Assembly (NCBI GenBank): GCA_016703125.1
Contig: JADJCR010000003.1
Coordinates: forward strand, 1 to 64,000
Source of the DNA: Micrococcales bacterium
GTDB taxonomy: Bacteria > Actinomycetota > Actinomycetes > S36-B12 > UBA10799
Direction of reading: 5' to 3'
DNA: 64,000 nucleotides
Each line of letters starts with the position of its first letter. Position 1 is the stretch's first letter. Made by a program: the position numbers and the translations under genes. Positions 34,769 to 43,603 of the stretch are shown here, piece by piece. The notes under the pieces are model-generated. The model ran no database searches. It had not been told where the DNA came from and worked only from the letters and a program-made list of their open reading frames with translations.

Positions 34769-34788
34769 TCGAACAGGTGTTCTATACT
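34769..34788 (+). promoter_or_regulatory. LexA-type SOS box overlapping a TATACT -10 element
   Basis: TCGAACAGGTGTTCTA (34769-34784) contains the perfect inverted repeat GAAC-N4-GTTC, the actinobacterial LexA half-sites. TATACT at 34783-34788 overlaps its right edge and ends 5 nt before ATG 34794, so bound LexA would block the polymerase and the message would be leaderless. Confidence 0.75.
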
Positions 34789-34793
34789 GAGTT

Positions 34794-35998
34794 ATGCCCG
34801 GAACCGCACCCACCCCCTCCGCGGCCCTGGACCAGCTCAGGGCCGGGTTCCGGGCGATGTCCGACCAGGGGCACCTCGACGACCTGCACACCGCGGAGCA
34901 GGCCCGCAGGCGCGCCGACGCGGTCCACGCGGTGCGGGTCGCCGAGCTGGCCGCCCGGTCGCAGGCGGCCAGCCGTGGCATCGGGGGTGCCGGCACCGAG
35001 GAGATCGGGTGGCTGCTCGGGCTGTCCAGCCGCGCCGCTGCCCACCTGGTCGGTACCTGTGAGGACCTGGTGTCCCGCCCGCTGGTGTTCGACGGGTTGC
35101 ACCAGGGCCTGATCGACCGCACCCGCGCCCTGAAGATCGTGCACCTGCTGGCCGAGGTCCCCGACCCGGCCCGTGAACGCCTGGAGGCCCGGGCCATCGG
35201 CTACGGCACCGAGCACACCACCGCCCAGCTGCACCGGTACCTGCTGCGCCTGACCTGCGACCACGACCCCGACGAAACCCTGCGCAAACAGGCCTTGGAC
35301 CGCCGCGGGGTCGCCCTGATCCGGCGCGGGCACGGCATGACCAGCATCTGCATCGACATCTCCGCCGAACACGCCGACGCGTTCATCCAAGGCCTGGACC
35401 ACTACGCCAACAACCACCACCCGGACCCCTACGACCAAGGCCCGAACCGCAGCCTGGAGCAGCGCCGCGCCGACGCCCTGGTCGGGCTGATCACCGACCG
35501 CACCACCTGGGACGTGCACGTGGCCATCAGCATCCCCGCCGACATGCTGATGGGCGTGGAAACCGCCGGCGCGGACCTCAACGGCTCCCCGGTCACCCAC
35601 GCCCTGGCCCTGCACCTGGCCTGGTCCCCCCGACGCCCGCTGACCCGGCTGGTCACCGACCCGCTTACCGGATCCCCCTGGACCCCGGCACCACCCGGTA
35701 CGAGATCCCGAAGAAACCTACGCCACGCCATCCGGCTGCGCGACCAGACCTGCCGGTGGCCCGGCTGCACCCGCAAGGCCGAATACACCGACACCGACCA
35801 CGTCATCCCCCCACCGACTGTCCGGGCACACCAGCGCCGACGGCCTGGTCTGCCTCATGCCGGCACCACCACCGCCTCAAAACCTTCGGACACTGGAAGA
35901 TCCACACCAAGTCCACCTACGCCCTCGACCTGCGCATCACCGCACCCCTGGGCACCACCCGCACCACCAAACCCCCTCAGCACCCACGACGAGACTGA
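34794..35998 (+). CDS. DUF222 / HNH endonuclease domain protein (13E12 repeat family), two frameshifts
   Basis: A protein of about 400 residues with an N-terminal DUF222 helical region and a C-terminal HNH nuclease motif. The first 340 residues are clean. At the HNH site (TCRWPGC, YTDTDHVIP) the C6 run at 35807-35812 carries one base too many. The frame then passes through HRLSGHTSADGLVCL and near 35853 to CRHHHRLKTFGHW, ending at 35998. The uncorrected frame runs on to 36044. Both breaks lie inside the nuclease centre, so either this copy is inactivated or the sequence has errors. 13E12 genes are LexA-regulated in M. tuberculosis, which agrees with the SOS box here. Cellular role unknown. 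Confidence 0.8.
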
Positions 35999-36040
35999 AC
36001 CGTTACGCCGCAATGGCACACTGGTGCGCGAGGTGATCGA

Positions 36041-36811
36041 GTGACCAGCCAGATCGCGCCTGCCACGGCCGTGCAGTCCCCCTACCCGGGGGCCTCCGAT
36101 GCGGCTGTCGCCGCATGGTGGCAGGGCGTGCGCATCCGGCGCCCCAGCTGGGGCGTTCCGGACTTCTTCATCGCCGTGGCGGCCTGGCTGGTGTTCAGCG
36201 TGGTGTCCGGGATCCCGATCCTGCTTACCGGCGAGGGGACGGCGGTCTACGCCTGGATGCTCCTGGTCGGCGTCGTGGTGCCGTGGTTCGGGATGGGCGG
36301 ATGGCCGTGGCTGATCAGCCGTCTTCGCGGCAACGGCGTGCGACTGGACTTCGGCCTGCGCGTGCGCTGGTCGGACATCGGGTGGGGCGTGTTGTTCGGT
36401 ATCGGGGCGCTCGTGGTCGCCAGCATCATCGCCGTGATCCTCACCGCCATCTTCGGCGAGTTCGACTCCAGCGCCGGCGAGGTGGCCACAGCCCTCAACG
36501 ACTTCCCGATAGCCCGATTCCTGTTCGCGCTGGCAGTGGCGTTCGGGGCCCCCATCGTCGAGGAGCTGTGTTACCGGGGGTTGCTGATCACCAGCCTGCT
36601 GAAGCGGGGCATGAGCCGCTGGCTGGCGGTGGTGATCAGCGCCGCACTCTTCGCGGTCATGCACCTCGAACCGATCCGTTTCGCGCTGCTCTTCGCGATC
36701 GGCCTCATGTTGGGCTGGGCGCGCGTGCACCGGAACAACACCACCACGTCGATCGTGGCCCACATGATCAACAACCTGCCCGGCGCCATCGGCATCCTGT
36801 TCCTGCTGTAG
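36041..36811 (+). CDS. CPBP-family intramembrane metalloprotease (CAAX protease/Abi-like)
   Basis: A 256-residue membrane protein with about eight helices. The catalytic signature EELCYRG is at residues 174-180 (the EExxxR glutamate pair and Arg), followed by the later metal-site histidines in AVMHLEPIRF and IVAHMINN. Family members cleave or modify membrane peptides and prenylated proteins, and some give bacteriocin immunity; no substrate can be assigned. GTG 36041 has an AGGTGATC site just upstream. It is 28 bp before mtrA but mtrA probably has its own start region. Confidence 0.88.
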   Translation: MTSQIAPATAVQSPYPGASDAAVAAWWQGVRIRRPSWGVPDFFIAVAAWLVFSVVSGIPILLTGEGTAVYAWMLLVGVVVPWFGMGGWPWLISRLRGNGVRLDFGLRVRWSDIGWGVLFGIGALVVASIIAVILTAIFGEFDSSAGEVATALNDFPIARFLFALAVAFGAPIVEELCYRGLLITSLLKRGMSRWLAVVISAALFAVMHLEPIRFALLFAIGLMLGWARVHRNNTTTSIVAHMINNLPGAIGILFLL

Positions 36812-36839
36812 TGGCCATGCTGTCTGCAATAGTGGCAAC

Positions 36840-37523
36840 GTGAAGGGACGCGTATTGGTCGTAGACGATGATCCGGCTCTGTCCGAGATGCTGGGGATCG
36901 TCCTGCAGGCCGATGGTTTCGAACCGTTCTTCGTCGCCGACGGTGCGCGGGCCCTGGAGGCGTTCCACCACACCCGGCCCGACCTCGTCCTGCTCGACGT
37001 GATGCTGCCCGGCAAGGACGGCATCGAGGTGTGCCGGGCGATCCGCGCGGAGAGCGGCGTCCCGATCGTCATGCTGACGGCCAAGACGGACACGGTCGAT
37101 GTGGTCCTCGGACTGGAGTCCGGTGCCGACGACTACGTGGTCAAGCCGTTCAAGGCCAAAGAACTCATCGCGCGTATCCGCACCCGCCTGCGCCGGCTGG
37201 AGGACGCCAAGCCGGAAGTCCTGCACCTTGGTGACCTCACGATCGACGTGGCCGGACACAGCGTGCGCCGCGGGGACACGGCCATCGAGCTGACGCCGCT
37301 GGAATTCGACCTGCTCGTGTGCCTGACCCGCAAGCCCTGGCAGGTGTTCAGCCGGGAGGTGCTCCTGCAGGAGGTCTGGGGCTACCGGCATCCCGCCGAC
37401 ACCCGCCTGGTCAACGTGCACGTGCAGCGCCTGCGGTCGAAGATCGAGCGCGACCCGGAGAATCCGGAGCTGGTCCTGACCGTGCGCGGGGTCGGGTACA
37501 AGGCGTGCGACGACACGGGCTGA
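36840..37523 (+). CDS. mtrA: MtrA response regulator
   Basis: A 227-residue OmpR-type regulator. Receiver domain: acidic triad Asp9/Asp10, phospho-acceptor Asp53 (LVLLDVMLPGKDG), Thr near 80 (VMLTAKTD) and Lys102 (VVKPF). The C-terminal winged helix has LTPLEFDLLVCL and DTRLVNVHVQRLRSKIE. MtrA controls wall metabolism, osmotic response and division genes in actinobacteria and is essential in several. GTG 36840 stands 6 nt after AATAGT, without a ribosome site. Downstream mtrB and lpqB are coupled to it. No frameshift. Confidence 0.95.
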   Translation: MKGRVLVVDDDPALSEMLGIVLQADGFEPFFVADGARALEAFHHTRPDLVLLDVMLPGKDGIEVCRAIRAESGVPIVMLTAKTDTVDVVLGLESGADDYVVKPFKAKELIARIRTRLRRLEDAKPEVLHLGDLTIDVAGHSVRRGDTAIELTPLEFDLLVCLTRKPWQVFSREVLLQEVWGYRHPADTRLVNVHVQRLRSKIERDPENPELVLTVRGVGYKACDDTG

Positions 37524-37526
37524 CCG

Positions 37527-39086
37527 GTGTTCACCGCGCTGGCCCACAGGTGGCGCCGCTCGTTGGCCTTCCGCGTCGTCGCGTCGACGCTCGTGGCGGG
37601 CACCCTGCTGGTGGGCGTGAGTCTGGGCCTGCTGTTGATCCGGGTCACCAACGGTCTGGTGGACGCCAACACCAGCAAGTCCATCGCAGAGGCCAACGTC
37701 GGCCTGGCCGCCGCCCAACAGGTGGTGCTGCAGGCCAGTGAGGGCGGGCCACCGGCACCCAGCGAAGGGCTCGCCGACTCGGTGATGAACGCGCTGCTGA
37801 CCGGCAGTGAGGGCGGCACGGCCTTCGAGGTGCTCCTGCTCGACGGATCGTCCGCGGCCGATGTTCAACTGCCGGAACGTGGGACGAACCTTGTGCTGGT
37901 CGCCAGCGTCCCGACCGACATGCGCACGACGGTGCAGGCCGACGGGCAGGAGGTGTGGACGTTCACCACGGTGCGCTACGTGAACGCACAGGAGGAGCCG
38001 GGGCTGGTCGTGGGAGCCCTGCTCCCGCTTGGCGGCGAGACCGCCTATGAGGTGTACTACCTGTTCCCCTACGGCGAACTGCAGGGGACGCTGGACCTGG
38101 TCCGGTCCACCGCACTTCTGGCAGGCATCCTGCTGGTGGCCTTGCTGGCGCTGCTGATGTCTCTGATCGCACGCCATGTCGTGCTACCTGTCCGGCAGGC
38201 CGCGCGCACCGCAGAACTGCTGCGAGCCGGGCACCTCGAGCAGCGCCTGCCCGTGCGCGGTGAGGACGACCTCGCCGCCCTGGCCCTGTCGTTCAACGAC
38301 ATGGCGGCGTCCCTGCAGACGCAGATCCGGCAGTTGGAGGATCTGTCGAGGCTGCAGCAGCGGTTCGTGTCCGACGTGTCACACGAGCTCCGCACGCCGC
38401 TGACGACGGTGCGGATGGCCTCGGACGTCATCTACTCGCAGCGCGCTGAGATCCCCGCCCAGCTCCGGCGCAGCAGCGAGTTGCTGCATGACCAGCTCGA
38501 CCGGTTCGAACTGCTGCTGGCCGATCTGCTGGAGATCAGCCGGTTCGACGCCGGCGCGGCGCAGCTGGAGACGGAGGCTGTGGACGTCCGCGACATCGTA
38601 GGAGGCGCGGTCTCCGCTGCCGAACCGCTGGCGCAATCACGGGGTTCCCGCATCGATCTCGACCTGCCCGACGCTGCCTGCGTGGCTGCCTGCGATTCGC
38701 GCCGGATCGAACGCATCCTGCGTAATCTGCTGTCCAATGCGATCGAACACGGTGAGGGCCGGCCGATCGAGGTGCGGGTGGCCGTCGGGGAGGCGGCGGT
38801 GGCGGTATCGGTGCGCGACTTCGGCCGCGGACTCGACGACGGCGACCTGGACCGTGTATTCGACCGCTTCTGGCGGGCTGACCCTGCCCGTGCCCGAACC
38901 TTGGGGGGCACCGGCTTGGGGCTGTCCATCGCGATGGAGGACACGCGCCTGCACGGCGGCCGGCTCGCAGTGTGGGGCCGGCCGGGGCAGGGGGCGCTGT
39001 TCCGGCTCACGCTGCCCCGGGTGGCCGGCCAGGCGCTGCCCAACGCCTCCCCGCTGCCACCCGATCCGACGGTGGTGGAGGGATGA
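37527..39086 (+). CDS. mtrB: MtrB sensor histidine kinase
   Basis: A 519-residue membrane kinase. Helix 1 (about residues 15-38), an extracellular sensor of about 150 residues and helix 2 (about 190-215) are followed by HAMP, the HisKA dimer with phospho-accepting His286 (SDVSHELRTPL), and the ATPase domain (NLLSNAIEHG N-box, FGRGLDDGD, GGTGLGLSIAMED). GTG 37527 is 3 bp after the mtrA stop. The ATG of lpqB overlaps its TGA. The kinase senses envelope state and phosphorylates MtrA. Confidence 0.95.
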   Translation: MFTALAHRWRRSLAFRVVASTLVAGTLLVGVSLGLLLIRVTNGLVDANTSKSIAEANVGLAAAQQVVLQASEGGPPAPSEGLADSVMNALLTGSEGGTAFEVLLLDGSSAADVQLPERGTNLVLVASVPTDMRTTVQADGQEVWTFTTVRYVNAQEEPGLVVGALLPLGGETAYEVYYLFPYGELQGTLDLVRSTALLAGILLVALLALLMSLIARHVVLPVRQAARTAELLRAGHLEQRLPVRGEDDLAALALSFNDMAASLQTQIRQLEDLSRLQQRFVSDVSHELRTPLTTVRMASDVIYSQRAEIPAQLRRSSELLHDQLDRFELLLADLLEISRFDAGAAQLETEAVDVRDIVGGAVSAAEPLAQSRGSRIDLDLPDAACVAACDSRRIERILRNLLSNAIEHGEGRPIEVRVAVGEAAVAVSVRDFGRGLDDGDLDRVFDRFWRADPARARTLGGTGLGLSIAMEDTRLHGGRLAVWGRPGQGALFRLTLPRVAGQALPNASPLPPDPTVVEG

Positions 39087-40750
39087 GGGGGCCGGCATCG
39101 GTGCTGGCGGCGGCCCTGCTGCTGGCCGGTTGTGCACAGGTGCCCACCAGCGGCCCGGTGGTCGAGGTGGATCAGCAGGTCCCCGAGGTGGGGTCGACCA
39201 GCTTCGTGCGAGTGCTGGCCCGCCCACCGCGCAACGGGATGTCCCCCACGCAGATCGTGCAGGGGTTCCTCGATGCCGCATCGGGTTTCGAGGACGACCA
39301 CTCCGTCGCCAAGATGTACCTGACGCCGGTGGCCGCCCGGCAGTGGCACCCAGCGGCCGGGGCCCGGGTGTACGGCAACGGCACGGAGACCCTCGCCCCG
39401 GACGCTGAGGGCGACGTCACGCTGACGGCAGCCCGGGTCGCGGCGATCTCCCCCCGCGGACAGTACGTGCCAGCGCCCTCGGATGCGGTGCTGAACGAGG
39501 AATTCGGGCTCGTGCAGCAGGACGGCCAGTGGCGCATCGAGAGCGTCCCCCAGGGCCTGCTGCTGTCCCGGGCGGCGGTCGAACGGTCGTTCCGGGAGTA
39601 CCAGACGTACTACGTGGCCCAACCGGGCGGCATCCTGGCGCCAGACCCGGTGTTGTTCGTCAGCAGCCGGAGCGACGTCGTCGAGGGTCTCGTGCGGGCG
39701 CTGCTGTCCGGCCCCGGCGCCTGGTTGCGGCCATCGGTGGCTACTGGATTCCCGCCGGGGACGACCCTCAACGCAGTGACGGTCAGCGACGGCGTGGTGC
39801 AAGTGGACCTCTCGTCGGCCGCCGGTGCCGCCGACGACCTGGCGCGCCAGCAGATGTCGGCGCAGTTGGTGTGGACGTTGCGCCAGGTGCCGTCCATGCG
39901 CGGGGTGACGATCACGGTGGACGGGCTGCCACTCACGGTGCCGGGCGCCGAAGTCGTACAGCCGCGCACCTCCTGGCCGCAGTTCGACCCCGACGGGTTG
40001 CCGGCCGGTTCCCCCTGGTACCTCATCAGAGGCGGACAGGTGCTGACCATGAACACCGGCACGGTCGCGCAGCAGGTCCCGGGAGCAGCCGGCAGTGGTG
40101 ATCCCGTGGTCCGGCAGCCGCTGGTCAGTCTGGACGCGTCGGCCATCGCCGCCACCGATGAGACCGGGGGGCTGCTCACCACGGGGACCGCGGACGATGC
40201 GAAATGGCGCCGGGCGCGCACGTCGGGGACCAGCGCCGGTGGGTCCTGGGACCGGACCGGATTGCTGTGGCTGCCCGACCCGGATGTCGGGGTCCAGGTG
40301 GTCAACGTGCTCGGCACCCAGAAGGTGCCGATCAAGCTGACTCAGGTGCGATCGGTGCAGGTGTCCCGCGACGGGTCCCGGGCCATCGTGGTCGCCGGCC
40401 CGCCCGGCGGTGCCATCGCGTACCTCATGCGCGTGGATCGCACGAGCGGTCCGCCGACGCTGTCGTCCCCGCGGGTCCTGGCCACTGGTCCGGTGGTGGC
40501 GGCGACCTGGTCGTCGGCGACCGAGGTCTGCCTGCTCGTGACCCCGCCGGACCAGCCGGCGCAGGTGGCCATGGTGGATCTGGGCCTGTATTCCGCGCGG
40601 TTGCTCGGCGGCCCGCCGCGGGCGCGCACGGTGGCCGCGGCCCCCGACCGGCCCGTGCTCTCGGGCACCGCCGACGGTCAGATCTGGCAGTTCAACGGCA
40701 GCACCTGGACCCCACTGACCGCCGGGCGGCAGCCGCGCTACCCGGGTTGA
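39083..40750 (+). CDS. lpqB: LpqB lipoprotein (MtrB-associated)
   Basis: A 555-residue exported lipoprotein. Signal peptide with lipobox LLAGC, lipid-modified Cys17. A GerMN domain lies around residues 190-300 and a beta-propeller-like C-terminal half carries a VVAGPPGGAIAYLMR blade. LpqB binds the MtrB extracellular domain and tunes MtrA phosphorylation in mycobacteria. ATG 39083 overlaps the mtrB stop (ATGA). The order mtrA-mtrB-lpqB is conserved across actinobacteria. Confidence 0.93.
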   Translation: MRGPASVLAAALLLAGCAQVPTSGPVVEVDQQVPEVGSTSFVRVLARPPRNGMSPTQIVQGFLDAASGFEDDHSVAKMYLTPVAARQWHPAAGARVYGNGTETLAPDAEGDVTLTAARVAAISPRGQYVPAPSDAVLNEEFGLVQQDGQWRIESVPQGLLLSRAAVERSFREYQTYYVAQPGGILAPDPVLFVSSRSDVVEGLVRALLSGPGAWLRPSVATGFPPGTTLNAVTVSDGVVQVDLSSAAGAADDLARQQMSAQLVWTLRQVPSMRGVTITVDGLPLTVPGAEVVQPRTSWPQFDPDGLPAGSPWYLIRGGQVLTMNTGTVAQQVPGAAGSGDPVVRQPLVSLDASAIAATDETGGLLTTGTADDAKWRRARTSGTSAGGSWDRTGLLWLPDPDVGVQVVNVLGTQKVPIKLTQVRSVQVSRDGSRAIVVAGPPGGAIAYLMRVDRTSGPPTLSSPRVLATGPVVAATWSSATEVCLLVTPPDQPAQVAMVDLGLYSARLLGGPPRARTVAAAPDRPVLSGTADGQIWQFNGSTWTPLTAGRQPRYPG

Positions 40751-40818
40751 ACGGGCCGGTCGTCCCCAGATCCCGTGTGGGCATTGCGGCCGGTGCCCAG
40801 CAGAGAGACGCTTGAGGT

Positions 40819-41520
40819 ATGACCTGGCGTGACGCTGTGCTCGCCACGGCGTTGGGCGCGACCTGTGTGGGCTGCTCCCGTCCCGGCCGGCCCTGGTGCC
40901 GGCAGTGCTCCGAGGATCTGCAAGCACGGGTGGATCCGCGCGAACTCGGCACCGACCCGTTGGTCGTCGCGTGCAGCGGCTACGCCGATGTCCTGCCGGC
41001 GGCCATCGTCGCCTTCAAGGACCGCGGGGTGCGCGCCCTGCGTCCGCAGTTGGGCGCGGTCCTGGCCGTGGGGCTCATCGCCGTGGTACAGGACCTGGGC
41101 CCGGCGGCGGTCGTTCCCGTGCCGTCGGCGCCGGCCGCGGTGCGGCGACGCGGGTTCGACCATATGGCGCAGTTGGCCCGCCATGCCGCCGGCCTGGCCG
41201 GGCTGGAATGCCGGTCCGTGCTGCGGGCTAGCAGGCGCCGGGATCAGGCCGGACTGGGATTCGCCGCGCGCCGGCGCAATCTAGCAGGGACCGTCCGGGT
41301 CGCCGGGGGATCGGGAGCCGTCATCCTGGTCGACGATGTTCGCACGTCGGGGGCCACGCTGACCGAGTGTGATGGTGTCTTGCGGCGTGGCGGCTACACG
41401 CCGTTAGCCCACGTGGTCATCGCCGCAGCGATGCCCGACCCGCCGTGCGGTGTGGACCGGGAACGGGTTAGCGTGAATTGTTCAACGGGGGTGGCACAGA
41501 AGGAGGACTGTCGTGAGTGA
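40819..41520 (+). CDS. ComF-like phosphoribosyltransferase family protein
   Basis: A 233-residue protein. The N-terminal zinc-ribbon-like Cys pairs (CVGC, CRQC) and a PRTase core are visible: VVPVPSAPAAVRRRGFDHM, RRDQAGLGFAARRRNL and the PRPP loop VILVDDVRTSGATLTE. ComF/GntX proteins are needed for DNA uptake in some bacteria, but the Rv3242c branch between lpqB and hpf has no established job. ATG 40819 is used. The stop overlaps the hpf start by 8 bp. Confidence 0.88.
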   Translation: MTWRDAVLATALGATCVGCSRPGRPWCRQCSEDLQARVDPRELGTDPLVVACSGYADVLPAAIVAFKDRGVRALRPQLGAVLAVGLIAVVQDLGPAAVVPVPSAPAAVRRRGFDHMAQLARHAAGLAGLECRSVLRASRRRDQAGLGFAARRRNLAGTVRVAGGSGAVILVDDVRTSGATLTECDGVLRRGGYTPLAHVVIAAAMPDPPCGVDRERVSVNCSTGVAQKEDCRE

Positions 41521-42607
41521 CGTCGCCGAGATCGTGGTGCATGGACGACATGTCGAGGTGTCGCGGCGATTCCGCGAGCACGTCCACAGCAAACTCGAGC
41601 GCATCGACAAGTTCGGCATTCCGCTGCGCCGGGTGGACGTGGAGGTCTCCAAGGAGGCCAACCCGCGCCTGGCCGACCGGGCGTTCGAGGTGGAGTTGAC
41701 CACGCGGGCCAACGGGTCCGTGATCCGCGCGGAAGCCGCTGCCTCCGACAAGTACGCAGCCCTCGACATCGCCTACGGACGCCTCGAGCAGCGCCTTCGC
41801 CGGGCCGCTGACAAGACCCGGTTCCACCGGCACGGTGCGGAGGCCGTCCGCAGTCCGCGGGCAGCCGGCCTGGACAATCTGGAGACTCCGCCCGCCGAGG
41901 TGGATGCCGTGGCGGACGAGCCGGACGACACCGTCTGGGAGCAGGGCCCGGTCATCGTGCGCGAGAAGAGCCACGAGACGGTGCCGATGACCGTGGAGCA
42001 GGCGGTCACCGAGATGGAGATGATCGGCCACGACTTCTTCCTGTTCATCGATGAGAAGTCCGGTGATCCGGCGGTCGTCTACCGCAGGCGCGGTTTCGAC
42101 TACGGCCTGATCCGCGTGCACACCGCCGACGAGCGTTCCGAGGAGTCCGCCTTACCGCACCGCCCCGGCGTCCCGGACGCACGGTGGTCCTGGATCCGGA
42201 GCCGTTGTTCGCCCACGGGGTGTCGTCGGTGCTGTGCGGGTTCGTCAACCCCGATCCGGTGGTCGGGGTGTGGGGATCGTCGATCGCGTGGCCAGGCGCG
42301 GCAGGGGTGGCCATCATCGGTGTCCGCCGTCATGCCGACGGCGATACCGAAGTGGTCCTGTCGGCTCTGCGGTCGGGCACCCCCACGATCATGCTCGGCG
42401 TGCCGGGGTCCGAGCGCCACGTCGTCGAACTGCTGCGCGCCGGGGCCAAGGAGATCCTGGCGCGCGACTGCGCCACCGCCGATCTGGTGCACGCGGTGCA
42501 ATCGCTGCGCTGGGACGCGCCCGTGCCGCGCCGGTCGGCCGCGACCGGTCCCACCGACCCGACCGCGCGGGAACTCGAGGTCATCGCGTTACTCGCGCAG
42601 GGGATGA
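41513..42607 (+). CDS. hpf: Ribosome hibernation promoting factor (long HPF); frame overruns the next gene
   Basis: The N-terminal 105 residues are the S30AE ribosome-binding domain (IVVHGRHVEVSRRF, ERIDKFGIPLRRVDVEV) and residues about 150-201 the dimerisation domain (HDFFLFIDEKSGDPAVVYRRR, FDYGLIRV). HPF pairs 70S ribosomes into inactive 100S dimers in starvation. GTG 41513 has AGGAGG at 41501-41506. The expected end is near 42115-42180, but no stop follows and the frame stays open to 42607, across the regulator at 42184. The last 160 residues are a shadow of that gene, so a missing or shifted stop codon is likely. Confidence 0.85.
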   Translation: MSDVAEIVVHGRHVEVSRRFREHVHSKLERIDKFGIPLRRVDVEVSKEANPRLADRAFEVELTTRANGSVIRAEAAASDKYAALDIAYGRLEQRLRRAADKTRFHRHGAEAVRSPRAAGLDNLETPPAEVDAVADEPDDTVWEQGPVIVREKSHETVPMTVEQAVTEMEMIGHDFFLFIDEKSGDPAVVYRRRGFDYGLIRVHTADERSEESALPHRPGVPDARWSWIRSRCSPTGCRRCCAGSSTPIRWSGCGDRRSRGQARQGWPSSVSAVMPTAIPKWSCRLCGRAPPRSCSACRGPSATSSNCCAPGPRRSWRATAPPPIWCTRCNRCAGTRPCRAGRPRPVPPTRPRGNSRSSRYSRRG

Positions 42608-42759
42608 GCAACCGGGAGATCGCCACGGCACTGTTCATCAGCGAACACACGGTGCGCAACCACCTCGGTCACGTCTTCGCCAAATTGGGGGTGTCCTCAC
42701 GGACACAGGCCGTTGTGCGTGCCGGTCAACTCGGCTGGCTTCGACTGCCGGTGTTCTGA
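42184..42759 (+). CDS. LuxR-type response regulator with degenerate receiver
   Basis: A protein of about 190 residues. The N-terminal 120 residues fold like a receiver (VVLDPEPLFAHGVSSVL, TPTIMLGV, LLRAGAKEIL). The strand that normally ends in the phospho-acceptor Asp reads VAIIGVRRH, so classical phosphorylation is improbable. The C-terminal LuxR helix-turn-helix is canonical: TARELEVIALLAQGMSNRE and SEHTVRNHLGHVFAKLG. GTG 42184 is the first good start; the N-terminus could extend a few codons upstream (RTVVLDPEP). Genes of this kind often lie between hpf and secA in actinobacteria. Confidence 0.8.
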   Translation: MVLDPEPLFAHGVSSVLCGFVNPDPVVGVWGSSIAWPGAAGVAIIGVRRHADGDTEVVLSALRSGTPTIMLGVPGSERHVVELLRAGAKEILARDCATADLVHAVQSLRWDAPVPRRSAATGPTDPTARELEVIALLAQGMSNREIATALFISEHTVRNHLGHVFAKLGVSSRTQAVVRAGQLGWLRLPVF

Positions 42760-42767
42760 GGAGCGAG

Positions 42768-43562
42768 TCACAGCCACCCGGCCGGCAGCGGGTCGTCCGT
42801 GAGGCGGTGGCCTGTCGCCTGCAGGTAGCGGCGGGCAGCCGCTATCGCGGGCGGCGGCGCATCCTTGGAGACCACGTGCAATCCGCTGACCGACCGCACG
42901 GCGAGCACCCATCCGCTGTCCATGCCCCCGACCGCCGTGCGCGCCACCCACACCGCGACGGCACTGCTGGCCAGGGGCCGCAGGTCCGGGGGCACATCCG
43001 CGGCGGCCACCGGTTGCACCTGCCACTGCCCGGCCACGAGTTCGGGGGCGTCCGCCGGGGCCGTCCAGCCGCCCACGACGCAGTCCACGAGCCGGCCCCG
43101 CTGCACCAAGGCCTGCCGGCGGTGGCCCTCGATGGTGAAGCCGGCCTTCGTCGCGACCCGCACGGAGGCATCGTTCCCGGCCAGCGCCTGCCAGTCGATG
43201 CGCTGGTAGCCCGCTGCGGCCAACTCCTCGCGCACGGCGACCAGGGCGGCCGTGCCCACCCCGCGCCCCCGCGCCCAGGGCGCCACCCAGTAGCCGATCT
43301 CGCCGACGGGTCCGGGCATGGTGGCGCGCGTGTTCCGGACGCCGATGACCCCGTCCAAGCCGGTCACGTCGATCGCCCAGACGTGGTCCTCGCCGGCGCG
43401 GGTGCGCAGGAACTCGTGGGCGTCCTCGATCCCGTACGGCTGGGGGATCTGCGTCCACCGGGCGATCTCAGGGTCGGTGCAGGCCCGGGCCAGGGCTTCG
43501 GCGTCCGTGGCAAGCAGCGGCCGGAGCCTACCGTCGGGCATGTCGAGGGTGTCGCGGATCAC
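42768..43562 (-). CDS. GNAT N-acetyltransferase (RimJ/RimL-like plus extra C-terminal region)
   Basis: A 264-residue acetyltransferase. The N-terminal 165 residues are the GNAT fold: LRPLLATDAEALARACTD, GEIGYWVAPWARGRGVGT with the acetyl-CoA loop (R-G-R-G-V-G), and IDWQALAGNDASVRVATKAG (typical N-x-x-S of RimJ/RimL). A further 95 residues of unclear function follow. GTG 43562 has GATGAGGTC upstream. It is divergent from secA and convergent with the regulator gene. The acetylated target is unknown. Confidence 0.85.
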   Translation of the reverse strand: MIRDTLDMPDGRLRPLLATDAEALARACTDPEIARWTQIPQPYGIEDAHEFLRTRAGEDHVWAIDVTGLDGVIGVRNTRATMPGPVGEIGYWVAPWARGRGVGTAALVAVREELAAAGYQRIDWQALAGNDASVRVATKAGFTIEGHRRQALVQRGRLVDCVVGGWTAPADAPELVAGQWQVQPVAAADVPPDLRPLASSAVAVWVARTAVGGMDSGWVLAVRSVSGLHVVSKDAPPPAIAAARRYLQATGHRLTDDPLPAGWL

Positions 43563-43591
43563 GACCTCATCCCACCACCGCAGGGGTCACG

Positions 43592-43597
43592 TACGAT
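43592..43597 (+). promoter_or_regulatory. Probable -10 element (TACGAT) for secA
   Basis: TACGAT ends 6 nt before GTG 43604 with no ribosome site, so even the housekeeping secA appears leaderless. Confidence 0.45.
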
Positions 43598-43603
43598 GCA
43601 GAG

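Noticed and set aside
34794..35998. A mobile element carrying the HNH gene
   Set aside because: No terminal repeats, integrase, transposase or target duplication were seen around it, and base composition is like the neighbours.
36041..36811. CPBP protease as part of an abortive-infection or bacteriocin system
   Set aside because: It stands alone between a DUF222 gene and mtrA, with no toxin, bacteriocin or phage-defence partner.
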